Origin: Haematobia irritans
Lineage: Eukaryota > Arthropoda > Insecta > Diptera > Muscidae
Direction: 5' to 3'
NCBI RefSeq assembly: GCF_050003625.1
Contig: NC_134397.1
Location: 277,692,070-277,756,069, forward strand
Length of the DNA: 64,000 nucleotides
Shown here: in pieces, positions 32,237-43,651 of the stretch
Numbering within the stretch: position 1 is the first letter of the stretch
Layout: the number at the start of each line of letters is the position of its first letter
The notes under the pieces: generated by a model
Told to the model about the DNA's origin: nothing
Databases searched by the model: none
The model's input: only the letters and a program-made list of their open reading frames with translations
Made by a program: the position numbers and the translations under genes

Positions 32237-34030
32237 ACATTTGTCTTTGACACTCAAAATCACACAGTTTACTCTAAACCCTGCTTATTTATAGCATTTG
32301 TCCGTACACCGGTGCGAATGAGTATCGTTATCAGCATTTCAGCCAAAATGTGTCACTCATACGCCACCGGTACCCTAATAAATATCCACACCAATAGCTA
32401 GCGTTCCTTAAATACAATCATATGTTTTACTATCGCATTTCCTTACAATGTTCAAACATAAGAATATCGATGCTACTCCTCCTCCCAGATGCCTGGGTGC
32501 GTGTACTCGATGGTCCTTTTGTATTTGAGTGTGCAATTTCGCAAACAATAAAATAGAGAATTGTAGCTAATTTCTAATTCTTTGGTGTATCAATTAGTAA
32601 AACAAATAGTTTCGACGACAATGACGACGATTGCAACTATCGTCATCTCGACTTTGACAAGAGGTAAGTCCCCTCCAAAAACAAAAGGGGACAATTGCAT
32701 CGAACTGAAAGGAGACAAAGTGTACTACAATGAGAGCAATAAAAGGACGAACAGATTGCCAGCAATGAATTGTGTTGATGATGATGATGGTAGAAGAGAT
32801 GGTGGTGGGATGGTGGCGTTGATGATGATGATGATGGTAACAAAAGAAATTGATAAAAGCAAATAATGGATACAATTGCTCTAAGAGCAACAACAACAAG
32901 AAGTAAAAATTATAGAAAGCTAGTACTCAACTACTGCAGCAATGACAACGACTACAAAATGACAATCGTTAGCAAGGACAATGCGGGCATAAAATGAAAC
33001 CGCCAACCACCAATAAAACGGATCAACTTGAACGTCAAATGCATTTTGACAAACAAAAACGTTGATAATGACTACAAACGACATCTGAAACAAAAAAAGG
33101 CACCACATCAAATAAAATAAAATAAAATGCTATCAAATATAACTCTATCGAGGTCAAGTACTCTCCACTCCACTTTGAACTTTTGAAAGGAGCAACACAA
33201 AGGTAAATAAGCAAAATACATTCCCAATCCCAGTTTCCATAGGATCCCCTTGTTTCGAACGCCAAATACCAATTGTGTTCAATAAAAGTTCGTATACAAT
33301 TGGAAATTGGATTAGGTTAAAACTCTTCGTTAAATTAGAAGCTTCGATATTGGAGCTATTTACCTTTGCAATTTCACTGAAAGCGATAAAATACAAAACA
33401 GCCTTATATTTACTTTAAGTGTAGATATTGAATTTATTGTGAACAGGAGACTACAGGAATATTAGTGGAAATATTGGAAAAAATGTATAAGTTAGCGAAG
33501 CTGTATGATATTTGATACATTGGCCTTACGAACCAAAGAATATAATACCTCTACTATACCACCTATGCTACGTTTACACCTCCTATTTTCTGGTAGATAT
33601 TACATGGGTACCGTAATCTGTAGGAAGTGTCCATAGACTTAAAGACTGTTTGATGAAAGACTAAAAAATCTATCGCAAATGTGGGTCACAGTGAAAATCT
33701 AACAAGATCGAAGATGTGATTGTAGCAATAAGGTATCCCTTGGGTTAAGAAGATATATGTATATTACTGATAATACCCAAGCTATTATCCATGCTATACA
33801 TAGTTGTCAAATTAATAAAAATGAGGCAGTTTGAAAATATTTGTAGAACAAAACAGACGTGTTGTGTTTTATTCGAACAGCGGCATCACTACATGATACA
33901 TTTTACTAAGACCAATAATCTCTACTATAGCATAATTAGATCTATAATAGGGTTCAAAGGGTTTTGTCGGCCTTTTTCCATTTCCACCACAGCGGAAATT
34001 ATTTAAAATTCAAGATGTATTTCATTTAAT
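32237..34030. other. Unassigned stretch with GAT microsatellite
   Basis: A GATGATGATG tract lies at 32773-32840. No domain is recognised in the reading frames on either strand, which are dominated by the microsatellite. The remainder is AT-rich. Confidence 0.5.
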
Positions 34031-35990
34031 ACTAGTGTAACCCGTCCCGCTTCGCTGCGCCTTCCGAAGCATATTTGGAGAAATATTTTGCGTTAACTTA
34101 GTCAACTATATCCTTCGTGCTGAAAACAAATTCGAAAAGATTTGAATTCTTTTAAACAAATGGGACTACTTGATGTTTCGTTTATAGGTACAAATACAGC
34201 GGGAGAGGGTGTACCTTCTTCTATATTTCTTGTGAATTTTAAGTGTGGTTTGTCAAGGAAAGGCATCCTTCTCCTCAACATATCTGAAAATTAAGCACTA
34301 TATTATAATAACATACAAAGAATTACTGTTTCCCATCCAATAAATCGAAAAAAGCAAAAATAGTAAAAAATTTTACCACATTAACATTTGCTAAAATGTT
34401 GGAAAATGATGCACCCTCTACGTTGGCTGCCAATTTCATGTAAATTTAAGTTCTTTACTAAAAAGAAGTCTGGCAGCAGCTTGTGCAAAAATCATAAAAT
34501 TATGTACCAAGTTCCCATTTACGGACAACCCTCTACTTTCAATTTAAGAAAAAAAAAACGGACAAAAGGGAACCCTCCCCCATCTTCGCTCCACTCCGAC
34601 CTGATATCGGACTATCACGTACCCTATATTAATTTCGCAACTACTCAATGGTCCCTATAAATTCTATCGAAGTAAATCGACAAAGTTTATTTCAATTTAC
34701 CCCTTCCCCAACCAGATATCAAAAAATCATATACTAATTTAAAAATTATGTATAAATTTAATCACTTCCTCCCACGTTCCCTGTAAATTTCAAGTAGATC
34801 GGCGATGTTAAAATTTTTCTCTATTGTTTTAAAGGGACGTCACTTTCCCCGATACAATATCGACAAACACCGTAGTGAATAGCACCCCTAACCTTCCCTG
34901 AAAATTCTTGAAACTTTCCTTCAAGTGTGGGGCAAGGAAGGTTGCCTCTTCGTTCATAACCTTCCCCCACTGCCTATGTAAATTTCAAGAAAACTTAAGA
35001 ATTGTTGTTTTTTTTTGCACTTTTAGAGGAGGACCTCCTCCCCGCCTAATAACGAAAAGTGATGTAGCGTATCTTTTGTAAACGTCCCAGAAAATGTCAA
35101 GCAAATTATAAGCCTAAAAGGGCGGCCACGGAAGAGAGGCCAAATATCACAAAATCAGGTATCAACTATTAATATCGTAACCTCTCCCCAGTCCTCTGTA
35201 AATTTCAAGTAACTCGGTAAAAGTTTAATTGTTTCTCTGTATGTACTTAAGAGAAGCGAATGTCTCCCTATGCCCTTTTGTTTTTATTAAAAAATCGAGA
35301 ACCTGATATAAATTTCATAACCCATTTTTTCCGTAAAATTTCAGTCGGGGGAGTTTAGTTTTGTTGTCACTGTACTTTAAAAAAAAAGTCGGGCAATGGG
35401 GTGGTCCCCCTCCCCGACCAAATATCGGAAAATAATGTAGCGGATTTTTGTCTAGATGCCAACCCCAACATTCAATGAAAATTTCAAGCAAATCGCATAA
35501 TTTTGTTCCAAGTTTCAAAAAGTAGGGCAAGGGGGAGGTCCCCATCCCCATCCACATATGAAATCATCGGGTACCCCATATTAATTCCATAACCTCACCA
35601 CATGTTCTCTGTAAATCTCAGATAATTTAGAGAATTTTAGTTTTTTCACTGTACTTAAAAAAAGTCGAACAAAAAGGAGGCCCCCCTCCGCTACCAAATA
35701 TCGAAATAAAAAGTAGCGGATCTTTGTCTAGATGCCAACCCCAATCTTCAATGAAAATTTCAAGCAAATCGGTCAACTTTGGTCCAATTTTCAAAAAGTC
35801 CGACGAAGGGGAGGTCCCCCTCGGCGACCAGGTGTCAAAAAATGAGGTACCCTTTTTTCACCACATGAATGCCCCCTACGATCTCTGAAAGTTTCAAGTA
35901 AATCGGTTCAGCCGTTTCAGAGCCAACTCGGAACATACAAACAAACAAACAAATAAACAAACATAGATTGAATTTTATATATATAGATGG
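34031..35990 (+). mobile_element. Unclassified repeat, CCCGTCCCGCTTCGCTGCGC to TATATATAGATGG
   Basis: It begins GTAACCCGTCCCGCTTCGCT. Internally it repeats blocks such as AATTTCAAG.AAATCGG, GTCTAGATGCCAACCCCA and GGAGGTCCCCCTC. It ends TTCAGCCGTTTCAGAGCC, then ACAAACAAACAAATAAAC and TTTTATATATATAGATGG. This start and end are widespread in insect genomes. I recall the pattern but cannot assign it firmly to a class. No intact ORF. Confidence 0.55.
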
Positions 35991-36407
35991 TATTAATTTT
36001 AGATACTGGGTCAATATATATTAAATATTTGGGAAACCTGATAGCATATTGTGAGATTTATTTAAAAGAAATGACTGACTTTAGAATCCCTGTAATGGCC
36101 CAGCAAAAAATATTGGAAGTTGTTCCACAAACATTTCTTTTAAAGCCCATCCCGAATCCCCCATCGAGTTTTTTCAACTTCCGATGCAGTCCTTTTGGAC
36201 AAGTCCACAAACATTTCTTCTAAAGCGCATCGTGGGATCTCCCAATATTTTTTTTTCCACTTCCGATGCAGTCCTTTTGGACAAGTATTAGAAAGAACCC
36301 AATCAGGCTATTTTAAGTGCAAATTTTGTACAATTAAATTTTAGAAAAAATAGAAACCTAATAAAAAAACTAAAAAAATAGAAATTAATAAAAAAAATAA
36401 TAAAAAA

Positions 36408-36480
36408 AAATTCATCCCCGCTGGGATTTGAACCTGTGCCGTTTGACTTTTTCGCTTCCATGCAAGTTCTTTTGAGAAGG
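36408..36480 (-). mobile_element. tRNA-like segment (box B only)
   Basis: Minus strand GCACAGGTTCAAATCCCAGC is a good box B. Box A is not clear. Followed on that strand by an A-rich run. Confidence 0.4.
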
Positions 36481-36632
36481 TTTTGCAAATTACGAGATTT
36501 TTTAATTTTTTTGTTGATTTTTAATGGAAAAAATATATTTATACGAAAATATATGCTGAAAATAAAAAATAATAACGATGCATGACATAAAAAAATAATT
36601 TTTTAGAAAAATATTTGATAAAAAAATTGCCG

Positions 36633-36710
36633 CTGGTGAGATTTGAACCTGCGTTTCTTATTTTTTCGTTCATACCAATAAAGAACATCTCGAGAAGCAA
36701 TTATAATGTT
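36633..36710 (-). mobile_element. tRNA-like segment (box B only)
   Basis: Minus strand ACGCAGGTTCAAATCTCACC resembles box B. It is similar to the segment at 36408-36480, suggesting two copies of one tRNA-derived repeat. Confidence 0.4.
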
Positions 36711-36780
36711 ATTCCTTGGTGTTGTATTACGATCATATCACAAACATTTGAATTGACCTTTCGACCTTTTTTGTTCAATG

Positions 36781-36857
36781 GCGTATGTGGCTGAGTGTGC
36801 TAAGGCGTTCTCTTATGGTGTCAGCAAACCCAGGTTCAACCCCGGTCGGAGCAGTTT
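36781..36857 (+). mobile_element. tRNA-like segment with boxes A and B
   Basis: TGGCTGAGTGTGCTAAGGCG (box A region, as in Leu/Ser-type tRNAs) and CCCAGGTTCAACCCCGG (box B), about 30 bp apart, with complementary bases around box B. It may be a tRNA pseudogene or SINE head. A functional tRNA is unlikely because the acceptor stem does not pair well. Confidence 0.5.
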
Positions 36858-37286
36858 TTCAAAAGTTTTTCAAATTGTAAAAATTAGATAATAGGAAAAT
36901 AATTGTGTAATAAAACATATGGATGAAAAGAAAAGTGAAATTGGTTAAAAAAATTGTTTCTTTTTTCGCTTTTTAATTTCTTTATTCAAATTAACTTCCA
37001 GGGCACAACTTCTAAAGCAATGCAAAGGATCCAAAAAGGGAGTACTTCTGTCCTATGACAAGCCCATGTAAAATTCATTGGAGATGATCTAAGTTTGCAC
37101 TACTTCCGGATCACAGATTGGGGATCCAAAATACTTTTTTGGAAGCTCTTTTTTTTTTTTGTTGGGAAATATTCCACAATATGGAATATTAAATTTTTTG
37201 GAATATATTTCCAAAATTTGTAATTGGTACATCGTTAGTAAGAAAGTAACCGACTACAGGGGTTTGTTTTCCTTTAATTACGTTTT

Positions 37287-37650
37287 TATACCCTGCGCCA
37301 TACTGTGGAATGGTTTATTATGAGTAACTGCAGAAGAAGCCTAGAAATAGGCTTTGAACTCACGACCCATTGTATGCAATGGGGCATGATAACCATTGCA
37401 CCACTGTGGCTCTCGCGGTTCAGATTTAGATATAGCTCGCATGCTTTTCCCTGATTTGCTTTAAATCTTGCACTAGGAGTAGAGTTAACAATTTTACAAT
37501 ATAGATATATATCCATATATATCTTTCACCCGATTTACTATCATATGACCACAGAGGTCATAATTTCACTCCGATTTACATGAAATTTTGCACAGAGAGT
37601 ATAATTAACATTCGTACTATGCACGCCAAATTTGGTTGATATTAGTTCAA
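37287..37650 (+). mobile_element. DINE family II 5' fragment with tRNA-like insertion
   Basis: TATACCCTGCGCCATACTGTGG starts the element. GTTCAGATTTAGATATAGCT units follow from about 37418. Between them, 37340-37420 on the minus strand is a tRNA-like head (GCAATGGTTATCATGCCCC; GGTCGTGAGTTCAAAGCC), related to the SINE head but without its body. Confidence 0.6.
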
Positions 37651-39379
37651 ATGAAAAAAATTGCTTTAGATTTTAAAATTTACACAATCCACCGTAGGAC
37701 ATTAGGTAGTTTTTCATACTTTCCTATCAAAGAGTACTAAGTTTCTTGGCGACATTCAAATTTATTAGACCTCCTTTACAAGCTGTATATCATCAAGTCC
37801 CAAAATGCTATATTTCATCCAAAATAAATAAAATATAATTTAAAAACAATTTCGATAAAGCATTTCATGGACTAAGGTTAATGAACTTTAAGCTGTCTGA
37901 ACTTGGTGGCATTTGTACTTGTTGCGTTTTCCACCACAAAACGTAATGGTCCATATCTTGTATATTTATCATATTATTTGAATATGAAAATAAATAAAAC
38001 GTGCTCAATATTTGTATAGGGTACATGTAAATAGGATTATCGTTTTGCTTATTTAAGGCCAAAGTTAACAAATAAAGGTAACTGATTTCCCACCATAATA
38101 ACAATAACAATAATAACAATTACACGGACCATCAGCCTTTAATGGGGATGAAATTGGCCATTGTCTTCGTTTTGCCAAAAAAAAAAAAACCTCCATGGGT
38201 CTGACTACAGCCGAAGAGAATATTATATTTAATGGCATTTGCCTAAACCATTATGAATATTAAAATTCATATTTTCATAATTTTCAATATGAAAACTTCT
38301 CCTACAAAAGAACTCCCCGGCTCCCCAGCATATTTGTAAGCAAAAATTATTATTGAAGAAAGATTTTCTTTCTCGTCTTTTTCTCGCTCTCTGTGTTTTT
38401 TGTTTAGTGGCGAGGTTTAGTAAAAACTTGGAACATTTTCCATTTTTGATGTTAATAAATTTTGATTCTCGGAAATCCTTTTTTTTCATACTCGAGCCAC
38501 AAACTCAAGTAGAGGATTTCATTGTAAATCTTTTGAGTGGGTGTGAGTCTTCGTGTGTGGGTGTATATGTATGGGGGGGTTTGAGTTTTCGGGCTCCACC
38601 AGTAGATTATTATTAATATCCTGACGTTGAGCTAAACTGAGCTGCGTGGCGTTGCGTTAACTTAAGATGGCTCAATTGAAATTCTTATTAAAAATGATTA
38701 CAAAACTTTTAAAAGCCCATTGAAATGCAATTAAGTAACAGCCCTTAGAACCAGCCTCAAAACGAAGTTTGGTTATCTCTTTCTTTCTTTCTTTCTTTTT
38801 AATGGAGCTACTTCACTAGCATATCACAGTCAAATCACCCATGCGCCCCTTACACATCTAACCGTGTCAATGTTATCTGCTGTTGCCTTGGCTTGTTCCG
38901 TATCTGTTTCTGTAGTAAATGGCTTTGCTACTAATGTGGTTTTCATTAACCTTTAAGTAACTTTTAATTTAAGCGGCATAAGAAAAACGTTAAAACTTAT
39001 TTAATTAAATCTACCGAACCTCAGTGAACTGAGACCAGACACAAACCCAAAACTCTTTATAATGTAAAGCAGCAACAGTGTGTGGAAATGTAACACCATC
39101 GCCCGTTAGTCGACAACAAAAGCCTTAACTAAACAATAATGTGCCTTGTGCTAACAATGCACCAAAAAGGAGGAACATCAGTGTAGCAGCAATGAAGGAA
39201 TCACAATCCTTTGGCACACAATGAACGAGTAGCACTGGCTCTAATTGAAAACATACAGAGACAAAGTCTCGCAGTCAACGTAAATGTCATCATAAAATTA
39301 CAGAAAATGATATAATAAAGTATTGTTATTATGGTGCTCTCTGTTTTTCCGTTCTTCCTGTGCTATGTCTCTCGCCGTA

Positions 39380-39410
<31 letters not shown>

Positions 39411-40410
39411 GTTGCTTGTCGCCATTCATCCTAGTTACATTCTTCATCATCTTGAACATAAGCATCAGTATCAGCATCAGCATCATCGTCATCATCGTCC
39501 TCATCACTAGCATTGTTTTGCCACTTTCGAAGCATTGTCACATTTCCTTTTGGCCTGCTTACTTTATGCTGTTTGCAGATCTATGGCTACGGAACCCATT
39601 TAAATCCCACCTAACCATACTGACATTGTCGCAATGAGCGTTGCTGCCTTTCTCTTGTCATATAATAAGTAATGACAAATACTTATACAACAACAACAAC
39701 ATAAATGAGTACAAGAAATACGAGTACAATAACAACAATGGAACCAATAGCAACAGTCATAACAACAACATAAAACACAATTACAATCATAATAACGAGG
39801 ATGATTAACCCTTGCAGATGGGGAAGGATATCTACAGAATTAAGGGCAGACATGTATAGATAAACGAATAGTAATTTTTTTTTTCTTGAAAATGACATAT
39901 AAAAAGATTTAAATGGAATTATATACAAAACAAGAACGTGAATTGAAAAGCCAAACCACATACATATGTATTTTGGGAAATATTAATTATTCTCAAATTT
40001 GAAGGTTTTCGAATTTTCGGGAAATATTTGATTTTCAATGTTGGTTTCAGATTGCACAGAAGTACTACAGACTTTCCAAACCTACATATTTTTTGAAACT
40101 ACCCTATAATGTTTTAAATGCAACACACTTAATTTCGTAGTATTCGGTCTTAATTTTAAGACGTATGAATTTTTTTCTGGTTGTATCTTAAAAGATACAG
40201 TGCGCATTTAAGAATTAAAGCACGTTTTGAACTGCAGAAAATTATGAAAATATCGTAATATATATTGTTATGAACGATATTGCAGTTCAAGTTAAAATTT
40301 AAAATTAGTTGCATAAAAGCAGAAGGCCATTGTAAACCAAGGACCATCGGTTAACCGCAGATTCGACCGATCACCAAACTGCCAAAACATTTCAAATTTA
40401 TATGAAACGC
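37651..40410. other. Low-repeat stretch, possibly host non-coding DNA
   Basis: The longest interval without an assigned element. It has simple tracts: CTTT at 38776-38799, CT at 39384-39410, an ATCAGC/ATC run at about 39460-39505, and AAC runs near 39690-39780. Reading frames across these tracts are low-complexity. No conserved protein is recognised. Confidence 0.5.
39384..39410. repeat. CT microsatellite
   Basis: An uninterrupted CT run within 39380-39412. Confidence 0.95.
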
Positions 40411-41354
40411 ACACAGAAAAAACGCTAAATTTAACTTATTTTGATTTCAAAACAAGTGAGTAAAATAGAAAATCGGGCGGGGCCGACTATATCATACCCT
40501 AAACCACCCCTACTGGGAAAAACCGCATTTCCATATTTAAGAACATTAAGGGATACATGGGAGTTTTATCACAATCTGAACAGAAATGTCTGATATTAGG
40601 AGCTACAGTTGATTCTGAACCTACAGAGTTAGTATGGCACTAATATTGGAGGTGATTCTCAGGAGATGATTCTGAGTCGATTGGTATATATTTTTTGGGT
40701 CTAAAATCAATATTTCTGGCATACACATTTTTTGGCATATCAAAGTTATTATACCCTGACCACTATGTGGTTTAGGATATAAAAAGAGGAAATCGCTCAA
40801 TTAATGTGGGTAATAAATACAAATTTCTGAAAATAGGGCAAAAGATTTATGTAATAGATACATGTAAGTTTAAATACGATCGGCTAGTACATGTACATTT
40901 GACATTTGAGCAACATTGGTTAATAAATAAGAGTATTATGGTCAAATTTGGGAAAATCGATCGATACATATATAAGGGAGCTATATCTAAATCTGAACCG
41001 ATTTGGATGATATTTTCCAGATTTGGTTGATACCACAGTAGATTAACTTGTGCTACATTAGAGTAAGATCGGGTATTAAATAAGGCTATTATGGTCAGAA
41101 ATAAAGTCATAAGGAGTATATTTTTCAAAAACGGGCGATACATTTATAGGATCTATATCTAAATCTGGACCGATTTGGATTATATTTTGCAGGTTTTGTT
41201 GATATTACACGAGATTACCTTATGCTAAATTTGAGTAAGGTCGGTTAATAAATGAGGCAACTATGGTCAAAAATAAGGTTATAAGGGGCACATTTTTGAA
41301 AATCGGGCGCTACATATATATGGGAGCTCAGGGATCCGGAGCGGTCCATTTTTT

Positions 41355-41465
41355 TCGCTCCGCTCCGCTCCCGCTCCGGAGAAAAAAAACGGCTCCGCTC
41401 CTCGCTCCGCTCCGAGAAAAAAAAATCGCTCCGCTCCGCTCCACGCTCCGCTCCGCTCCTCTTCG
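41355..41465 (+). repeat. GCTCC-word array, left hAT arm
   Basis: CGCTCCGCTCCGCTCCCGCT-type runs broken by three A-rich spacers (GAGAAAAAAAA). An abrupt GC-rich island in AT-rich DNA. Confidence 0.9.
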
Positions 41466-41521
41466 AGAAAATTATAGTATAAACATTGTATTATTTGTTC
41501 AATTGAGTTTTATTTTATTTA

Positions 41522-42156
41522 GAAAAATCGGGCGGTACATATATGGGAGCTATAGCTAAATCTGAACCGATTTCGATGATTTTTTGCACATATAGTTAGT
41601 GCTATAGAAGATAACATTTCGCCAACTTTGAGTAAGATCGGTTGATAAATAAGGGTTTTATGACCTAATTTGACAAAATCGGGCGATACATATATATGGG
41701 ACCTATATCTAAATCTGAACCGATTTCGATGAAATTTTCAGACTTAAAGGGTGATACAGAAGATTATTTTGTGGTAAATTTGACGACGATCGGTTAGTAA
41801 AAAAAGTGCAACATGACCCCATTTGTCGAAATCGGGCAATACATATATATGGGAGCTATATCTAAATTTGATCCGATTTCTTCCAAATTCAGTAACGTTC
41901 GTCCCTGTGCCCAAAAAAACTCCCTGTACCAAATTTCATCAAAATCGGTTAATAATTGCGACCTAAATCCTGTGAACAACAAATACATGGACAGACGGAC
42001 GGACGGACGGACGCCAAGCGCTAGATCGACTCAGGAGGTGATTCTGAGTCGATCGGTATATATTTTATGGGGTCTAAAATCAATATTTCTTGTAGGCACA
42101 TTTTTTGGCAGATCAAACTTATTATACCCTAACCACTATGTGGTTTAGGGTATAAT
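41522..42156 (-). mobile_element. DINE family III copy inside the hAT-like element
   Basis: Units with GAACCGATTTCGATGA and TATATGGGAGCTATA are followed by GACGGACGGACGGACG (about 41994-42013). It ends CCACTATGTGGTTTAGGGTATAA at about 42156. Confidence 0.75.
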
Positions 42157-42159
42157 GAC

Positions 42160-42946
42160 TTTAAAACAATGTGTTGAAATATTTTATTAATTTTGAAGAT
42201 TTTTTCAGAAATATTAAATCCATTTTGACTTCATTAAAACGAAATTTGCATTCATGTTAGGATACACATTTTTATGTCGAATCACTTAGCTATAAGGACA
42301 AACAGACTTCATTGAAAAGTTTAGAGACTTTTAGACAAGGAAAAACTTTTTTTCAGAGAAATACGTCTTCTATTCTAAGCAAATTTCGTATTCGTATTTT
42401 AAGCATGTGAAATATTTGGCCTCCCGACAATATTCTTTGCGGTGCACCATCTACTATTTAATATGTGATAGAAACCAAATTTATGAAAATGGACCAAAAT
42501 GGACCAAATTCTGTTTGGTCTGACCATCGGACCAAATTTAAAAATTAGAAATCTTTTGGACCAATTTTGGTCCGATCGGACCAAAAAGGCAACGCTGATT
42601 GGAATTGAAAGTGTATACACAGAGTAGATGTAACTACTCTCCGAAAGTTTTTTTTTTGTTTTGCAACAGACGTAGAGAAGAGGTTTTGTTATATTTGTAA
42701 TGTGTGTGTGTATGTTTATGTTTGCAACAACCTCCATCGACATCAGTCCGTGGTATACCTACGAATATTCTTACTCAGATCTAGTGTTACCTAATTTCGC
42801 TTTTTTCCCCTTTATTGTATAATAAATGTATATGCGCACATTTTTCAACCAAAATTGAAACTATCCATAATTTTAATTAAATTTTCGAGAACTAATATCA
42901 GAAATAAGAGAATGCTAGGATATAGTACAATAGTAAAGCAAATGTG
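42160..42946. other. Mixed interior of the hAT-like element
   Basis: 42160-42430 resembles the last 280 bp of the MITE at 42947-43572 (GAGAAATACGTCTTC, ACAAT end). 42480-42600 has a repeated GGACCAAAT/TTGGTCC word in both orientations. No gene. Confidence 0.5.
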
Positions 42947-43572
42947 AATGAAAAAAAGCATGCCCGGTTCCAAAGATTTTGTCTACTTTAACAGTTTGGG
43001 TATTAATTCCGAGCCAAAGAAGCGGAGAATATAAGTAAGGATACTTTAAAAACGTAATTCTCTTTTAAATTTGGGGGTTATGTACTTGCTTCTAGGAAGC
43101 AAATGTTAATTTTTAATTTTTTTAGATTTTTTTCGTCAGTTGTTATCAAAATCCTTTAAAAACGAGTTAACGAGTTATTTTTTTTCCATATTAAGATTCG
43201 ACTTCCAGTATAAATTATGCTATGTTTCAAGTAAAAAGTGTCTTTAAAATAAAGTGTTGAAAAACGTGTCTTATTTTTTAACGATTTTTTGCTTTGTAGG
43301 CAAGATGCAAAAAGGAAACAAATTTAAAGACAATTTTATTAATTTTAAAGAATTTTTCTTAATTATTAAAGTCACGTTGACCTTACCTCAAAAAATTTAT
43401 CTTTCATGTTATGATACACATTTTTAAGTAAACTTCATTCAAAAGTTTATTGCCTTTTGGGCAAGAAAAAAAAATTTATTTTAGAGAAATGCGTCTTCCA
43501 TATTAAGCAAAATTTGCATTCTTATTCTAAGGACATGGAATCTTTGACTTCACGACAATATTTTTTTCAGTG
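42947..43572 (+). mobile_element. CACTG-ended MITE, intermediate member
   Basis: The right end CAATATTTTTTTCAGTG is followed by TA (43573-43574). The left end near GAATGAAAAAAAGCATGCC is degenerate. The body shares TTCCGAGCCAAAGAAGCGG and GAGAAATGCGTCTTCC with 53694-54330 in reverse and with 56773-57318. Confidence 0.6.
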
Positions 43573-43651
43573 TAGAAAACTAAAAAATTAAATATAAATA
43601 AGATCGTTTAATTGCATTTATTTGACGTTCATTACAAACATCTTTGTAGTA

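Larger units (their letters stand above)
36099..37165 (+). mobile_element. CCCAGC-ended element carrying tRNA-like boxes
   Basis: Starts CCCAGCAAAAAATATTGGAA and ends AAGCTCTTTTTTTTTTTGTTGGG. The block CCTATGACAAGCCCATG at about 37055 is shared with the copies at 8817 and 14185. The interior differs from those copies: it has a duplicated ACAAACATTTCTTYTAAAGC segment (about 36127 and 36207) and three tRNA-like segments. Confidence 0.6.

Noticed and set aside
32594..32899. His-rich minus ORF
   Set aside because: Produced by a GAT/ATC microsatellite.
36781..36857. Functional tRNA gene
   Set aside because: Boxes A and B are present but the acceptor and anticodon stems do not pair convincingly; other copies of the host element lack it.
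39298..39637. Overlapping ORFs on both strands over CT and ATC tracts
   Set aside because: Low-complexity translation of microsatellites with no domain.
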